A DNA stretch of 6,911 bases from Lachnospiraceae bacterium (lineage in GTDB: Bacteria > Bacillota > Clostridia > Lachnospirales > Lachnospiraceae): NCBI GenBank assembly GCA_022798035.1, contig JAAWLS010000131.1, positions 1 to 6,911 on the forward strand, read 5' to 3'. The notes beneath the pieces are model-generated. The model worked only from the letters and a program-made list of their open reading frames with translations. It had not been told where the DNA came from and searched no databases. The position numbers and the translations under genes are program-made. Shown here piece after piece: positions 1 through 5,922 of this stretch. Within the stretch, counting starts at the first letter, position 1; each line of letters starts with the position of its first letter.

Positions 1-119
1 TTTAAATACTGCTCAACCTCATCCCAGTCAATATTCTGTCTGCCTTTAAAACATATATCATTAATTACTACAATCTGATTCCCATTAATATCTTTGATAA
101 CACTTATATTTCTTTCCAT
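1..119 (-). CDS. Hypothetical protein, N-terminal part only (cut by window edge)
   Basis: A minus-strand frame opens at an ATG at 119-117 and runs open to the window edge, giving 39 complete residues that begin MERNISVIKDINGNQ and contain FKGRQNIDWDEVEQYL. It looks like genuine protein: a beta-rich start with an acidic, tryptophan-containing stretch. The ribosome site is not clean, with AAGGGAG only 2 bases before this ATG. A second ATG in the same frame at 146-144 would add nine residues and has no better site. The gene lies downstream of the phosphofructokinase terminator, so it is probably transcribed separately; I could not pick out a good promoter in the 50-odd bases available. The sequence vaguely resembles N-termini of uncharacterised proteins from accessory regions of Clostridia, but that is from memory and not firm. 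No function is assigned. Confidence 0.6.
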   Translation of the reverse strand, partial: MERNISVIKDINGNQIVVINDICFKGRQNIDWDEVEQYL

Positions 120-201
120 AACTCCCTTGATTCGCTCTCCGCTCATGATTTTTCAGAAATTTCCTATTTTCTCCCTTATCCGTCATATATCTTGCCCACG
201 T

Positions 202-234
202 AAAACGCAGGAAGCTGGACTATCAGCCTCCTGC
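202..234 (-). terminator. Rho-independent terminator of the phosphofructokinase gene
   Basis: Read on the minus strand, GCAGGAGGCTG and CAGCTTCCTGC form an 11-base stem with one G-U pair and a 6-base loop, followed by GTTTTA. It starts 8 bases after the TAA of the phosphofructokinase gene. The T tract is short, but stem strength and position are right for a terminator in this direction. Confidence 0.8.
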
Positions 235-242
235 TGCTATTC

Positions 243-1490
243 TTAGAGCTGTTCTTGAAATCCTGGTTTGTAGAGATGGCGCGGAATTCCGTCTACCATA
301 ACTGGTGACACGTCGCCTTGAATCAAAGGTTTCACATAGGTTACAAACTCGTCCGTCACATAAGTGCCGTCTTTTGTCACCCAGCTTCTCGGTACAAGTT
401 TCTCATCGTTTGCGATTTTATGCACATCTTTGACTGCTGTTGTGCTCTGATAAGGGTCGTCGGAGATACGTTCCAATACTACCATCTTGCCGGTGTCTCC
501 TTCGTCCGCCGCTTTCACAGCTGCGCCGCCCACCTGATATGCTTCCAAAATATCAATGCGGGAAGCAGAATGAGAAGCAGAACGCTGCAGCGTACTTAAC
601 TCAATAGCACGTGTCTTGCATCCTATCTCTCCTGCCACAAAGTTTGCAAGATAAGCCGCTGTTCCTGAAAGCTGCTTGTGACCGAATGCATCCACAAAAT
701 CCACACTGTTTCCAAGCTCGCAGACATATTTGCCGCCTGCCACCTTAATTCCCTCTGACACTGCAACCACGACAGAAGATTTCTTCTCTAAAAGTTTGCG
801 TATCTTCGTGATAAATTTCTCCAAATCAAATTCCAGCTCCGGAAGATAGATGAGGTCTGCTCCAGCGCAGTCCTCTCCTTTGGCTAGAGCAGCCGCTCCT
901 GTCAGCCATCCTGCATTTCGTCCCATAATCTCCACAATGGTCACGAGACCTTTATTGTACTCCAGACAGAAACTGTCCCGAATAATCTCTTTGACGGAAG
1001 TCCCGATATATTTTGCTGCGCTTCCATATCCAGGTGTATGGTCTGTCAGAGCTAAATCATTGTCAATGGTTTTGGGACATCCGATAAACCGTATCTCCTG
1101 TCCGGTAATAATTGCATAATCTGACAATTTCTTAATGGTGTCCATGGAATCATTTCCACCAATATAAATGAAAGCTTCTATGTCCAGTTTGTTTAATATC
1201 TCAAAAATCTTCTCATAAACTCCCATGTCCTCATGAATTTCCGGAAGTTTGTAACGACAGGAACCCAGATAAGCGGCCGGTGTACGCTTTAGCAGTTCCG
1301 CATCCAGTTCGTTTGTTATATGCTCCGATAAATCAATATAACGCTCCTGGAGCAAACCTTGTATTCCATGAAGCATTCCATACACTCTTTTTGCCCCACG
1401 GTCTTTTGCTGTTCTATATACCCCTGCAAGACTGGAATTGATTGCTGCAGTAGGTCCCCCTGATTGTCCTACAATAACATTGCGCTTCAT
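243..1490 (-). CDS. pfp: 6-phosphofructokinase, probably pyrophosphate-dependent
   Basis: This enzyme interconverts fructose 6-phosphate and fructose 1,6-bisphosphate in the cytosol. The 415-residue protein has the PFK-A fold motifs in order: the N-terminal phosphate loop (GQSGGPTAAIN, 8-18), GGNDS (111-115), PKTIDND (139-145, catalytic Asp143), MGR (189-191) and PELEF (217-221). In ATP-dependent enzymes the second and third motifs read GGDGS and PGTIDND. Asp114 and Lys140 at the positions of E. coli Gly104 and Gly124 are the known signature of pyrophosphate use, so the reaction should be reversible. Asn113 replaces the usual Asp at the 103 position, an unusual detail. The start is supported by GGAGG 7 bases upstream. 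The gene has its own promoter and terminator, so it is probably monocistronic. Phosphoryl donor is inferred from the motif residues, not proven. Confidence 0.93.
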   Translation of the reverse strand: MKRNVIVGQSGGPTAAINSSLAGVYRTAKDRGAKRVYGMLHGIQGLLQERYIDLSEHITNELDAELLKRTPAAYLGSCRYKLPEIHEDMGVYEKIFEILNKLDIEAFIYIGGNDSMDTIKKLSDYAIITGQEIRFIGCPKTIDNDLALTDHTPGYGSAAKYIGTSVKEIIRDSFCLEYNKGLVTIVEIMGRNAGWLTGAAALAKGEDCAGADLIYLPELEFDLEKFITKIRKLLEKKSSVVVAVSEGIKVAGGKYVCELGNSVDFVDAFGHKQLSGTAAYLANFVAGEIGCKTRAIELSTLQRSASHSASRIDILEAYQVGGAAVKAADEGDTGKMVVLERISDDPYQSTTAVKDVHKIANDEKLVPRSWVTKDGTYVTDEFVTYVKPLIQGDVSPVMVDGIPRHLYKPGFQEQL

Positions 1491-1532
1491 ATCAGCACCT
1501 CCATATTTATTTTACGAAAACTCATAAGCTAC

Positions 1533-1561
1533 ATTATAGCAAAAAAAGACATGTGATACAA
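1533..1561 (-). promoter_or_regulatory. Housekeeping (sigma-A type) promoter of pfp
   Basis: On the minus strand, TTGTAT (1561-1556) is followed after exactly 17 bases by TATAAT (1538-1533), preceded by TGC, which makes an extended -10 element. Transcription should start near 1526, giving a leader of about 35 bases with GGAGG at 1502-1498. It lies just downstream of the rsuA stop codon and separates pfp from the genes upstream. Confidence 0.87.
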
Positions 1562-1598
1562 GTTTTTTCATACAACAGTTTCGCCGCTTTATGACCTT

Positions 1599-2330
1599 TC
1601 ATTGACAGAGAAGTTTTAGCTCCTCCTCTGTCAATGTCCTGTATTCTCCAGGTTTTAAACTGTCATCCAATTTCAGGGGACCCATAGAAATCCGCTTTAA
1701 ATCAATGACTGATTTTCCCACCGCCTCAAACATCCGCTTTACCTGATGGAATTTCCCCTCGGTAATGACTAATTCAATCTGAGAAATCCAAAGGTCATCT
1801 CCCTTCTCTTTTTCTACAGACAAAATTTTAAGCTCTGCTGGCAGCGTGGGATGTTCTTCTCCGATCTCCACGCCTTTTGAAAAAAGTTCCACATCTTCTT
1901 CCGTCACCTGTCCGGACACTTTTGCCTGATAGCACTTTGGCACATGTCTGCCTGGCGCCAAAAGATTATGAGCCAGAGAGCCGTCATTGGTAATCAGCAG
2001 AAGTCCTTCCGTATCAATATCCAGCCTGCCCACCGGAAATAAATCTTTCCGTTTCCGGTCGGTGATATAGTCAACCACAGTGTCATGGCAGTTATCTGTC
2101 ACTGCGCTGACGCATCCTTTGGGTTTACAGAACATATAGTATTCGTACACTGCATAGTCAACCTCTGCTCCCTGAAATGTCACTATATCTTTTCCTACAG
2201 CCACTTTCTGCTGAGGCCCGTTGGGAACGCTGCCGTTTACCTGCACTTGCTTTTTTCTGATATACTGCTTTACCTGGCTTCGGGTGCCGATTCCCATATC
2301 TGCAAGGTATTTATCCAGTCTAATTTCCAT
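1599..2330 (-). CDS. rsuA: RsuA-family 16S rRNA pseudouridine synthase
   Basis: Isomerises a uridine in ribosomal RNA to pseudouridine; in E. coli RsuA the target is U516 of 16S rRNA. The protein is 243 residues from ATG 2330, close to the length of RsuA. It has an N-terminal S4 RNA-binding domain (about 1-50), the YYMFCKPKG strand (65-73), the catalytic GRLDIDTEGLL motif (101-111, catalytic Asp104), EGKFHQVKRMF (191-201) and the PGEYRTLTEEE end typical of RsuA. A longer frame opens at ATG 2393, but that stretch is a copy of the neighbouring gene's 3' end and has no ribosome site. ATG 2330 has AAAGGA 10 bases upstream and begins directly with MEIRLDKYL, the normal S4 start. It sits 49 bases after the M23 peptidase gene and is probably co-transcribed. 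RsuA is preferred over RluB/E/F from motif detail; the exact target uridine is not proven. Confidence 0.9.
   Translation of the reverse strand: MEIRLDKYLADMGIGTRSQVKQYIRKKQVQVNGSVPNGPQQKVAVGKDIVTFQGAEVDYAVYEYYMFCKPKGCVSAVTDNCHDTVVDYITDRKRKDLFPVGRLDIDTEGLLLITNDGSLAHNLLAPGRHVPKCYQAKVSGQVTEEDVELFSKGVEIGEEHPTLPAELKILSVEKEKGDDLWISQIELVITEGKFHQVKRMFEAVGKSVIDLKRISMGPLKLDDSLKPGEYRTLTEEELKLLCQ
1600..1636. repeat. 11-bp perfect inverted repeat over the rsuA stop codon
   Basis: CATTGACAGAG (1600-1610) is exactly complementary to CTCTGTCAATG (1626-1636), with a 15-base loop. The hairpin covers the last codons and the TGA of rsuA. No T tract follows on either strand, so it is not a standard intrinsic terminator. 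It could stabilise the 3' end of the message. Confidence 0.6.
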
Positions 2331-2340
2331 GACGCCGTCA

Positions 2341-2346
2341 TCCTTT
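2341..2346 (-). promoter_or_regulatory. Ribosome binding site that decides the rsuA start
   Basis: AAAGGA on the minus strand lies 10 bases before ATG 2330-2328. The alternative ATG at 2393 has no purine-rich site in front of it, so this site argues for the shorter 243-residue protein. Confidence 0.6.
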
Positions 2347-2352
2347 CTTCCC

Positions 2353-2390
2353 CAGAAAGAGACCTGCAAAGCTGATACTTCAGCCGCCTT
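2353..2390. repeat. 38-bp direct repeat, copy between M23 gene and rsuA
   Basis: Matches 2418-2455 at 37 of 38 positions; the one difference is G at 2371 against A at 2436. The copies lie 65 bases apart, start to start. This copy carries the TGA that ends the M23 gene and the non-coding gap before the rsuA ribosome site. Confidence 0.93.
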
Positions 2391-3267
2391 CATAGGGGAT
2401 TTTACAGCCTGTTCTTTCAGAAAGAGACCTGCAAAACTGATACTTCAGCCGCCTTTCCTCCAGCCATTTCAATACCCAGTAAGGATTTATGCTGAATTCC
2501 TCTCCCTTTTCATCCTCCACATAAATTCCCATGTGGAGATGAACCGCAAATTTCCCTACGGTTCCCTCCTCCTCACCGTAACCGCTGTCTCCCATAAATC
2601 CTAAGAGCTCACCGGCCTGAATCTCATCTCCCTCATGGAATTCCCTGGCGTAATCATAGAGATGGGCATAGTAAAAATACCCTCCATGGGGGGAACGGAT
2701 GCCGATGCGGTAACCGCCCAATTTCAGCCAGCCGATTTTTTCCACCACCCCGTCTGTCATGCTGACAACAGGATAATGGCCCCGCTCATTAAACGAGGCC
2801 ATAATATCTGTCCCTTCATGGCCCCGGTTCCCCCCATACTCTCTGTCAAACATCCAGGAATCCTCAAAAGAAGTAATCATAGTGTCATCTTTTGAGGACA
2901 GCGGAACGGGAAAATATTTCACGTCTTTCCATACCGCCTGCTCTGATTTCTCCAGATTTTGCATTTCTTCCCAGCGGTATTCGTGAAACAGCTTTAAATA
3001 TTCTTCTATCTGCCCTTTCTCACTTTTTTCCGTAAAAAGATATCCCAGCATATATTCGTATCTGGAGTACTCCGATTCCTTCTCATATTTGCAGAAATTC
3101 TCATACATTTCTGTTGGGATTTTCTGCTGACGCAGGAGTTCTTTGGTATCTTCCCCCGCCAGGAGGCCGGCAATTTCCGCCCTTTGCTGTATGCGGCTGA
3201 TAAGCGTCGTCACAAAGCAGACCATTGCCGTAAGAATCAGTAACCATATCCATACCTGCTTTTTCAT
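2380..3267 (-). CDS. Membrane-anchored M23 (LytM-type) metallopeptidase
   Basis: Probably a zinc-dependent endopeptidase that cuts peptide cross-bridges in peptidoglycan outside the cell. The 295-residue protein begins MKKQVWIWLLILTAMVCFV, a basic start and one hydrophobic helix (about 4-24) with no clear cleavage site, so it is probably anchored. Residues 30-130 are charged and helical. The M23 domain follows: HEGTD (His150, Asp154), YAHLY (His202) and HLH (His243, His245), so all zinc and catalytic positions are present and the domain should be active. AAGGA lies 5 bases before the ATG. The last residues (about 281-295) look like an accidental extension made by the 38-bp repeat, because the M23 domain ends near WVLKWLEE and the tail has no family character. 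It lies 48 bases downstream of pepD. Substrate and any role in sporulation or division are unknown. Confidence 0.88.
   Translation of the reverse strand: MKKQVWIWLLILTAMVCFVTTLISRIQQRAEIAGLLAGEDTKELLRQQKIPTEMYENFCKYEKESEYSRYEYMLGYLFTEKSEKGQIEEYLKLFHEYRWEEMQNLEKSEQAVWKDVKYFPVPLSSKDDTMITSFEDSWMFDREYGGNRGHEGTDIMASFNERGHYPVVSMTDGVVEKIGWLKLGGYRIGIRSPHGGYFYYAHLYDYAREFHEGDEIQAGELLGFMGDSGYGEEEGTVGKFAVHLHMGIYVEDEKGEEFSINPYWVLKWLEERRLKYQFCRSLSERTGCKIPYEGG
2418..2455. repeat. 38-bp direct repeat, copy inside the M23 gene 3' end
   Basis: The partner of 2353-2390. Here the repeat is read as codons for roughly RRLKYQFCRSLSE of the M23 peptidase. The 65-base offset is not a multiple of three, so the two copies are read in different frames. 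Confidence 0.93.
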
Positions 3268-3287
3268 ATTTTTCCTTTTATTTGCGG

Positions 3288-3310
3288 CAGTTCAGCCCAT
3301 ATCCGAACTG
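3288..3310. repeat. Hairpin in the pepD-M23 gap
   Basis: CAGTTCAG (3288-3295) and CCGAACTG (3303-3310) can pair over 8 bases with one wobble and a 7-base loop. No T tract follows in the direction of the genes (minus), so it should not end the pepD transcript. On the plus strand it is followed by TTTATTTATTTT, which would fit a terminator for antisense transcription. Confidence 0.4.
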
Positions 3311-3315
3311 TTTAT

Positions 3316-4764
3316 TTATTTTGAACGTTTCAAAAATTCCAAAATCAGCTTCCAGACTCTTTCCGTGGAAGAAATGCTCAGCCGCTCTTTCGGCGTGTGA
3401 ATGTCAAAATTATTGGGCCCAAATGAAATACAGTCCAGATTTTCAATTTTTCCAGATAAGATTCCACATTCCAAACCGGCATGAATGGCCTGGATTTTCG
3501 GCTCTTCCTGAAACAAATCACAGTAAACTTCCCGCATCAACTCCCGCATGGGAGACTCTGCCTTGTATTCCCAGGCCGGATAATCTCCGCTCACTGTAAT
3601 TTCCCCGCCCAAAAATTCTGTGAGAAATTCCAAACGCTTTGTAACTTCATATTTTCTGCTGGTCACACTGCTTCTCACGGAAAAGCACACGGAAAATTCC
3701 TGTTCTTCCAGTTTCATAATTCCAGGATTCAGAGAAGTCTCCACCAAGCCTTCGATATCCGTACTCATATGTTGAACGCCCCAGGGCGCAGTACGAAGGA
3801 AAAACAACACCTTTATCAGGGAAGAATCTGTCAACACTTCTACCGTCTCTCGTTCCAGTCTCTCACATTTTACCTCTACGCCTGAATCAGAACCCTTATA
3901 CTCTTTTTTCAAAATTTCTTCCAGAGAAGCAATCTTGGCAGGCAGTTCCTGCTCTGCGTTTTTCGGAAGCAGAATCGTGCAGACCGCCTCCCTTGGAATG
4001 GCATTATCTTTTAACCCTCCATGCAGGTTTTCCATTGAAAAAGGAATCTCCTGACGCATTTCATCTAACACTCTTCCCAGAAGCACCACGGCATTGCCCC
4101 GTTCTTTGTGAATTTCTCCGCCGGAATGGCCGCCCTGAAGCCCTGTCACCTTCACCTCATAGAGACGTCCCTCTTTTTGTTCTCTGGAAACCGGAAGTTT
4201 ACAATCTGCCTGAAGTCCTCCAGCACAGCTTGTGAGAAAGATTCCCTCCTCGTCTGAGTCAATATTCAGAAGTTTCCTGCCTTTCAGCATGGAAAGCTCC
4301 ATCTGCTCTGCTCCCAGCATTCCAATCTCTTCATCCACAGTAATAACCACTTCCAGCGGCGGGTGGGGCAGAGTGTCATCTTCCAAAATGGCGAAGGCAT
4401 AGGCCAGCGCAATTCCATCGTCTCCGCCCAGAGTCGTTCCTCTTGCTCTCAGAAAATCTCCCTCCACATACAAATCCAGACCATCTTTCTCAAAATCAAT
4501 CTCCACATTGTTTTCTTTCTCACACACCATATCCATGTGCCCCTGGATGATGATGGTCTCTGCATTTTCATATCCCTTGGAGCCATCCTTAAAAATAATT
4601 ACATTATTGTATTCATCCTGAAGCCATTTCAACTGATGTTCCTTTGCAAATGATACACAGTAATCACTGATTTCTCTGGTATTTCCGGAACCATGAGGAA
4701 TCCCGCAAATCTCTTCAAAATACGCAAATACTCTCCTGGGTTCTAATTGTTCACAAACTCTCAT
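3316..4764 (-). CDS. pepD: Aminoacyl-histidine dipeptidase (Xaa-His dipeptidase, M20C)
   Basis: A cytosolic two-metal peptidase that splits dipeptides such as carnosine-like Xaa-His and supplies amino acids from peptides. The 482-residue length is normal for PepD. Visible in order: IPHGSGN (22-28), QGHMDMV (74-80, metal His76 and catalytic Asp78), GGDDGIAL (113-120, bridging Asp115), DEEIGMLGA (144-152, catalytic Glu145 and metal Glu146), NIDSDEEG (167-174, Asp169), GGHSGGEIH in the lid domain, HAGLECG near the C-terminus and HTPKERL with the last metal ligand His456. These follow the order and spacing of Vibrio PepD ligands. There is no signal peptide. The start is clear: AGGAGG 5 bases before the ATG. 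It is the first gene of a possible pepD-M23-rsuA transcript and diverges from ylbJ over only 50 bases. I could not identify its own promoter with confidence; it may lie inside ylbJ. Confidence 0.95.
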   Translation of the reverse strand: MRVCEQLEPRRVFAYFEEICGIPHGSGNTREISDYCVSFAKEHQLKWLQDEYNNVIIFKDGSKGYENAETIIIQGHMDMVCEKENNVEIDFEKDGLDLYVEGDFLRARGTTLGGDDGIALAYAFAILEDDTLPHPPLEVVITVDEEIGMLGAEQMELSMLKGRKLLNIDSDEEGIFLTSCAGGLQADCKLPVSREQKEGRLYEVKVTGLQGGHSGGEIHKERGNAVVLLGRVLDEMRQEIPFSMENLHGGLKDNAIPREAVCTILLPKNAEQELPAKIASLEEILKKEYKGSDSGVEVKCERLERETVEVLTDSSLIKVLFFLRTAPWGVQHMSTDIEGLVETSLNPGIMKLEEQEFSVCFSVRSSVTSRKYEVTKRLEFLTEFLGGEITVSGDYPAWEYKAESPMRELMREVYCDLFQEEPKIQAIHAGLECGILSGKIENLDCISFGPNNFDIHTPKERLSISSTERVWKLILEFLKRSK

Positions 4765-4780
4765 AGCAACCTCCTGCTTT

Positions 4781-4809
4781 GGTATATTTATTTTATTGAT
4801 TCATAGAAT
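4781..4809 (+). promoter_or_regulatory. Possible sigma-E/sigma-K (mother-cell) promoter of ylbJ
   Basis: GGTATATT (4781-4788) resembles the sigma-E -35 element, and CATAGAAT (4802-4809) resembles its -10 element (CATACA-T) with one difference. The spacer is 13 bases. CATAGAATA also fits the CATANNNTA -10 of sigma-K. B. subtilis ylbJ is known as a sigma-E gene, which supports the call. The predicted start of transcription falls on or next to the ATG. The region is AT-rich, so a chance match is possible. Confidence 0.45.
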
Positions 4810-4819
4810 AAACTATGAA
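4800..4819. repeat. 7-bp inverted repeat over the ylbJ start codon
   Basis: TTCATAG (4800-4806) and CTATGAA (4813-4819) are perfect complements around a 6-base AT spacer. The repeat covers the candidate -10 element and the ATG. It could be a protein-binding site or, if transcribed, a weak hairpin hiding the start codon. Confidence 0.5.
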
Positions 4820-5885
4820 AAAAATCATGTACATTATTATTTTAATTGGATTCTTATGTTACATTTTAATATTTCCAAGGGAAGCCGTGGACGCCGCCGC
4901 ACTTGGGCTGAATCTCTGGTACGAAAAAATGCTGCCCACACTGCTTCCTTTCTCCATCCTCTCCTATATTCTGATTCAGTCTGGCATTTTGGATGGATTT
5001 GCAAGATTTCTGCACCGTTTTCTCAAACATATTTTTCCCGTAAGCAGCGCTGGTATTTATCCATTAATTGCCGGTCTGCTGTTTGGATTTCCCATGGGCA
5101 GCAAGATTACGGCTGAACTGGTGGCCGCTGGAAAAATGACGAAGGAGGAAGGCCAGCGCCTCTTCTGCGTCTGCAACAATATCAGTCCCATGTTCATCGG
5201 CAGCTTCATTTTAACGGACTGCCTGCAGCGTCCAGATTTGAGAATTCCCAGCTATCTGATTCTCTATGTGCCATCCCTTGTCCTCTATATGCTGCAAAAC
5301 AGACGCCGCTCTTTCCCGGAACCGGAAAAAGCATATGACAAAACATTAAAAAAAGTTTCCCACAATATAAAAAAGAATGCGCTTTGCGCATTCACTGCGG
5401 ACCGGCGGACGGTAACTTCTTCTCCGCACACTGCGCATCCTGCCCAAAAAATTTTTTCTTCTGCTGGAAATCCAAAGGAATTTTCCATGGAAGAAAAAAA
5501 AACGACATCCATGAGTTTTCAAATCATAGATGCCGGCATTATGAACGGATTCGAGACATTGGCAAAATTGGGCGGCTATATTATGATATTTGCCATTTTT
5601 GCAGAAATGACCATGCTGCTCCCAATTTCCCACCCCACACTGAAATGCCTTCTGGTGGGATTCACAGAAATCACCAATGGAATTGCCTACACTGCCGGAC
5701 AGAACATGACTTTTCAGAAATCTTACCCTCTTCTGATGGCCTACACCGCCTTTGGGGGTCTCTCTGGTTTCGCGCAGACTGCCTCCATGATAAAAGAGAC
5801 TGGATTTTCCATGAAGCCCTATTTTCTGACAAAGCTCTTCGGCACTGCGGCTGCTTTCCTCCTAGCTCTTTTGTTTGTACACTGA
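4815..5885 (+). CDS. ylbJ: Sporulation integral membrane protein YlbJ
   Basis: A polytopic membrane protein of the nucleoside-recognition (Gate) type; B. subtilis YlbJ is made in the mother cell under sigma-E and is needed for normal spores. The 356-residue product has hydrophobic segments at about 4-20, 38-54, 78-93, 124-136, 144-160, 249-268, 274-292, 303-325 and 338-355. The family motifs FGFPMGSK (90-97) with following AELVAAGKMT, CNNISPMFIG (120-129) and FGGLSGFAQT (313-322) are all present. A hydrophilic stretch (about 162-245) joins the two halves; residues about 186-215 are coded by an odd palindromic segment described separately. No Shine-Dalgarno site precedes the ATG, and the candidate promoter would start the message almost at the ATG. 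A second ATG (4827, residue 5) has no site either. The gene is divergent from pepD and convergent with the coiled-coil gene. It is shorter than B. subtilis YlbJ but looks complete. Confidence 0.87.
   Translation: MKKIMYIIILIGFLCYILIFPREAVDAAALGLNLWYEKMLPTLLPFSILSYILIQSGILDGFARFLHRFLKHIFPVSSAGIYPLIAGLLFGFPMGSKITAELVAAGKMTKEEGQRLFCVCNNISPMFIGSFILTDCLQRPDLRIPSYLILYVPSLVLYMLQNRRRSFPEPEKAYDKTLKKVSHNIKKNALCAFTADRRTVTSSPHTAHPAQKIFSSAGNPKEFSMEEKKTTSMSFQIIDAGIMNGFETLAKLGGYIMIFAIFAEMTMLLPISHPTLKCLLVGFTEITNGIAYTAGQNMTFQKSYPLLMAYTAFGGLSGFAQTASMIKETGFSMKPYFLTKLFGTAAAFLLALLFVH
5369..5393 (-). terminator. Possible minus-strand intrinsic terminator inside ylbJ
   Basis: On the minus strand GAATGCGC, loop AAA, GCGCATTC (8-base perfect stem) is followed immediately by six T. 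This is a textbook terminator shape for transcription running from right to left, antisense to ylbJ. In the plus direction no T tract follows, so ylbJ should be read through. It could end the coaD-coiled-coil transcript, whose genes lack a strong terminator in the 37-base gap before ylbJ. Confidence 0.5.
5385..5437. repeat. Nested palindrome in the ylbJ linker
   Basis: Three inverted pairs nest: TGCGCA (5385-5390 with 5432-5437), TGCGG with CCGCA (5396-5400 with 5424-5428) and ACCG with CGGT (5401-5404 with 5410-5413). The stretch is much richer in G+C than its A-rich flanks and lies between two A6 tracts (5369-5374 and 5446-5451). It overlaps the terminator-like hairpin, and the two structures exclude each other. 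It could be an inserted REP-like element; this is inferred from shape alone. Confidence 0.4.
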
Positions 5886-5922
5886 AGGCACATTTTAAAA
5901 TTTCATAAAAGCATATTGTGCG

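Noticed and set aside
318..599. Plus-strand open frames opposite pfp (318-599, 850-1119)
   Set aside because: Low-complexity antisense shadows of a strongly supported gene, with no ribosome site.
2331..2393. N-terminal extension of RsuA from ATG 2393 (264 residues, overlapping the M23 gene)
   Set aside because: The extension is coded by the second copy of the 38-bp repeat, has no ribosome site and precedes the normal S4 start. ATG 2330 is better.
3406..3415. TTGGGCCCAA palindrome in pepD
   Set aside because: It is simply the codons of the conserved GPNN segment; no context suggests a site.
4820..4920. Possible pepD promoter elements on the minus strand inside ylbJ
   Set aside because: Several AT-rich -10-like words, but none paired with a credible -35 at the right distance.
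5206..5633. Three overlapping minus-strand open frames of 61-95 codons inside ylbJ
   Set aside because: They are shadows of ylbJ, with no ribosome sites and no protein family character; ylbJ motifs on the plus strand are clear.
5888..5921. GCACA/TGTGC inverted pair between the convergent genes as a shared terminator
   Set aside because: Only five pairs with a 24-base loop and no T tract; too weak to call.
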